Of a stretch of 6,683 nucleotides of DNA, positions 5,839 through 6,683 are shown piece by piece (the first letter of the stretch is position 1; every line of letters starts with the position of its first letter). The DNA comes from Phycisphaerae bacterium (GTDB taxonomy: Bacteria; Planctomycetota; Phycisphaerae; UBA1845; Fen-1342). Location of the stretch: the NCBI GenBank assembly GCA_022842805.1, contig JALHOX010000255.1, forward strand, positions 1-6,683, written 5' to 3'. Made by a program: the position numbers and the translations under genes. The notes below the pieces were generated by a model. That model worked only from the letters and a program-made list of their open reading frames with translations. It searched no databases and was not told the origin of the DNA.

Positions 5839-5972
5839 GGGAAAACGAATGCGCGGGCGGCCGGCGATGAAAGCCCCGCCTGAATAGAGACGCCCCTGCG
5901 AGCGTCCAACCGTCTGCCGGTCTCGCGCATCGTGAATGGCTACGCTCCCGCCGGCCATGCGAGGTGCCCCGA

Positions 5973-6683
5973 ATGGCGACTCGATTTGCCCTGCCGTGGA
6001 TGGAGACCTTCGCCGCGCAATTGCTGCGTGGTCCCCGCCGATTCCGTTTGCAGCAACTGACCCAGATCGACTTTCTGCTTTCGGTCGTCGAAGCGGGCAA
6101 GACCTATCCGACAGACTTCGTCGTTCACGCCCTGACCGGCTATCGCGCCAAGGGCAGCACCGCCCGCGAAAAGGCCGGCGACCTGAGCGCGCGCGACCTG
6201 CTCGAAGGCACCGCGCTGCGCGAGGATCTCGTGCTATTGGCCGAGACTCTGAGCGAGAGCGCCGAGATTTCGGTCGAGAGCTATCCAGGGAAAATCTTCA
6301 CGGTCGAATCGCTCGCGGAGCGGTTTGATGTCAGCACCAAGACCATCTTCCGCTGGCGCCGCCGCGGGCTGGTCGCGTGGAAACTGAAGTTTGACGACGG
6401 GCGCATCCGCGTCGCGTTTAGCGATCGCAGCGTGCAGCGCTTCGTGACCGAGAACACCGAGCTGGTGCAGCGCGGTGCAAACTTCACGCAGCTTTCGACC
6501 GAAGAGCGGGCCAAGATCGTCGCTCAGGCCGAAGAGCTGGTCGCTGGCGGCATGAAGACCGTCAACGCGGTGGCCAAGGCCGTGGCGGAAACGTGCGGTC
6601 GGGCGGTCGAGACGATCCGCCTTATTCTCAAAGCACACGACGACGCCCACCCTGGCGCGGGCATTTTCAATCGACAGATCCCC
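5973..6683 (+). CDS. Probable planctomycete-type sigma-factor-like protein, N-terminal part
   Basis: The frame is open from the ATG at 5973 to the window end with no stop (237 codons seen), so the 3' part is missing. GAGGTG six bases upstream supports this start; the frame is open back to 5871 without a better one. The N-terminal part (residues 1-60, with LPWMETFAAQLLRGPRRFRL and YPTDFVVHALTGYR) looks helical. It is followed by a helix-turn-helix with a wing, FTVESLAERFDVSTKTIFRW (109-128) and WKLKFDDGRIRVAF (136-149), in the style of MerR/excisionase DNA-binding domains. A second helical unit with the look of a helix-turn-helix, TVNAVAKAVAETCGRAVETI, spans 196-215. From memory this resembles the N-terminal extension of planctomycete sigma-70-family proteins, but the diagnostic sigma regions 2 to 4 would lie beyond the window. 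Alternatively it is a standalone transcriptional regulator. Its own promoter and leader hairpin lie upstream. Confidence 0.8.
   Translation, partial: MATRFALPWMETFAAQLLRGPRRFRLQQLTQIDFLLSVVEAGKTYPTDFVVHALTGYRAKGSTAREKAGDLSARDLLEGTALREDLVLLAETLSESAEISVESYPGKIFTVESLAERFDVSTKTIFRWRRRGLVAWKLKFDDGRIRVAFSDRSVQRFVTENTELVQRGANFTQLSTEERAKIVAQAEELVAGGMKTVNAVAKAVAETCGRAVETIRLILKAHDDAHPGAGIFNRQIP

Noticed and set aside
5645..5887. 80-codon plus-strand frame overlapping the Cys/Gly tail and the downstream gap
   Set aside because: It starts inside the Gly/Cys repeat of the real gene in another frame and runs through a promoter and a hairpin; no ribosome binding site and no plausible fold.
1..6683. tRNA or rRNA genes, CRISPR array, insertion sequence, phage integrase, or parA/parB/dnaA genes
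   Set aside because: Looked for on both strands because of the parS sites and repeats; no matching structures or protein motifs were seen.

Overview
This is a GC-rich bacterial chromosomal window. The likeliest source is a planctomycete-type bacterium. The basis is the 3' gene, whose translation resembles my recollection of the long N-terminal extension on planctomycete sigma-70-family proteins, plus a Gly/Cys-tailed membrane protein and weak Shine-Dalgarno use at several starts. No rRNA, tRNA, CRISPR array, transposase or integrase was seen, so the assignment is an inference.

Layout, left to right. Positions 1-905 and 903-1997 hold two minus-strand genes for proteins I do not recognise (about 237 and 364 aa). 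Their base composition is visibly lower in GC than that of the rest of the window. A palindromic repeat of about 70 bp sits between them, and the arm of a second copy lies at the left edge of the window. A hairpin directly after the stop of the first gene looks like its terminator.

Positions 1998-2296 are non-coding. They hold one near-perfect parS centromere site (2123-2138) and two strong hairpins in the trailer of the next gene. Positions 2297-4027 (minus strand) are metG, a class I methionyl-tRNA synthetase that is complete except for the optional C-terminal tRNA-binding domain. Positions 4028-4412 are non-coding and divergent. They hold a perfect 16-bp parS site (4163-4178) and a hairpin in the metG leader. 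The two parS sites bracket metG in opposite orientation and share their flanking sequence as well.

Positions 4413-5687 (plus strand) encode a two-helix membrane protein with an N-terminal GRDP-like WHLH domain and a Cys/Gly-rich tail. Positions 5688-5972 hold a hairpin, a good sigma-70-type promoter and a strong 10-bp stem-loop near the predicted 5' end of the transcript. Position 5973 to the window end is the N-terminal part of a probable sigma-factor-like DNA-binding protein that runs off the edge.

The clearest biological signal is the parS pair. It implies that this chromosome uses a ParABS partition system and that the window probably lies near the replication origin, although parA and parB are not in view. 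Apart from metG, the genes give no evidence of one shared pathway.
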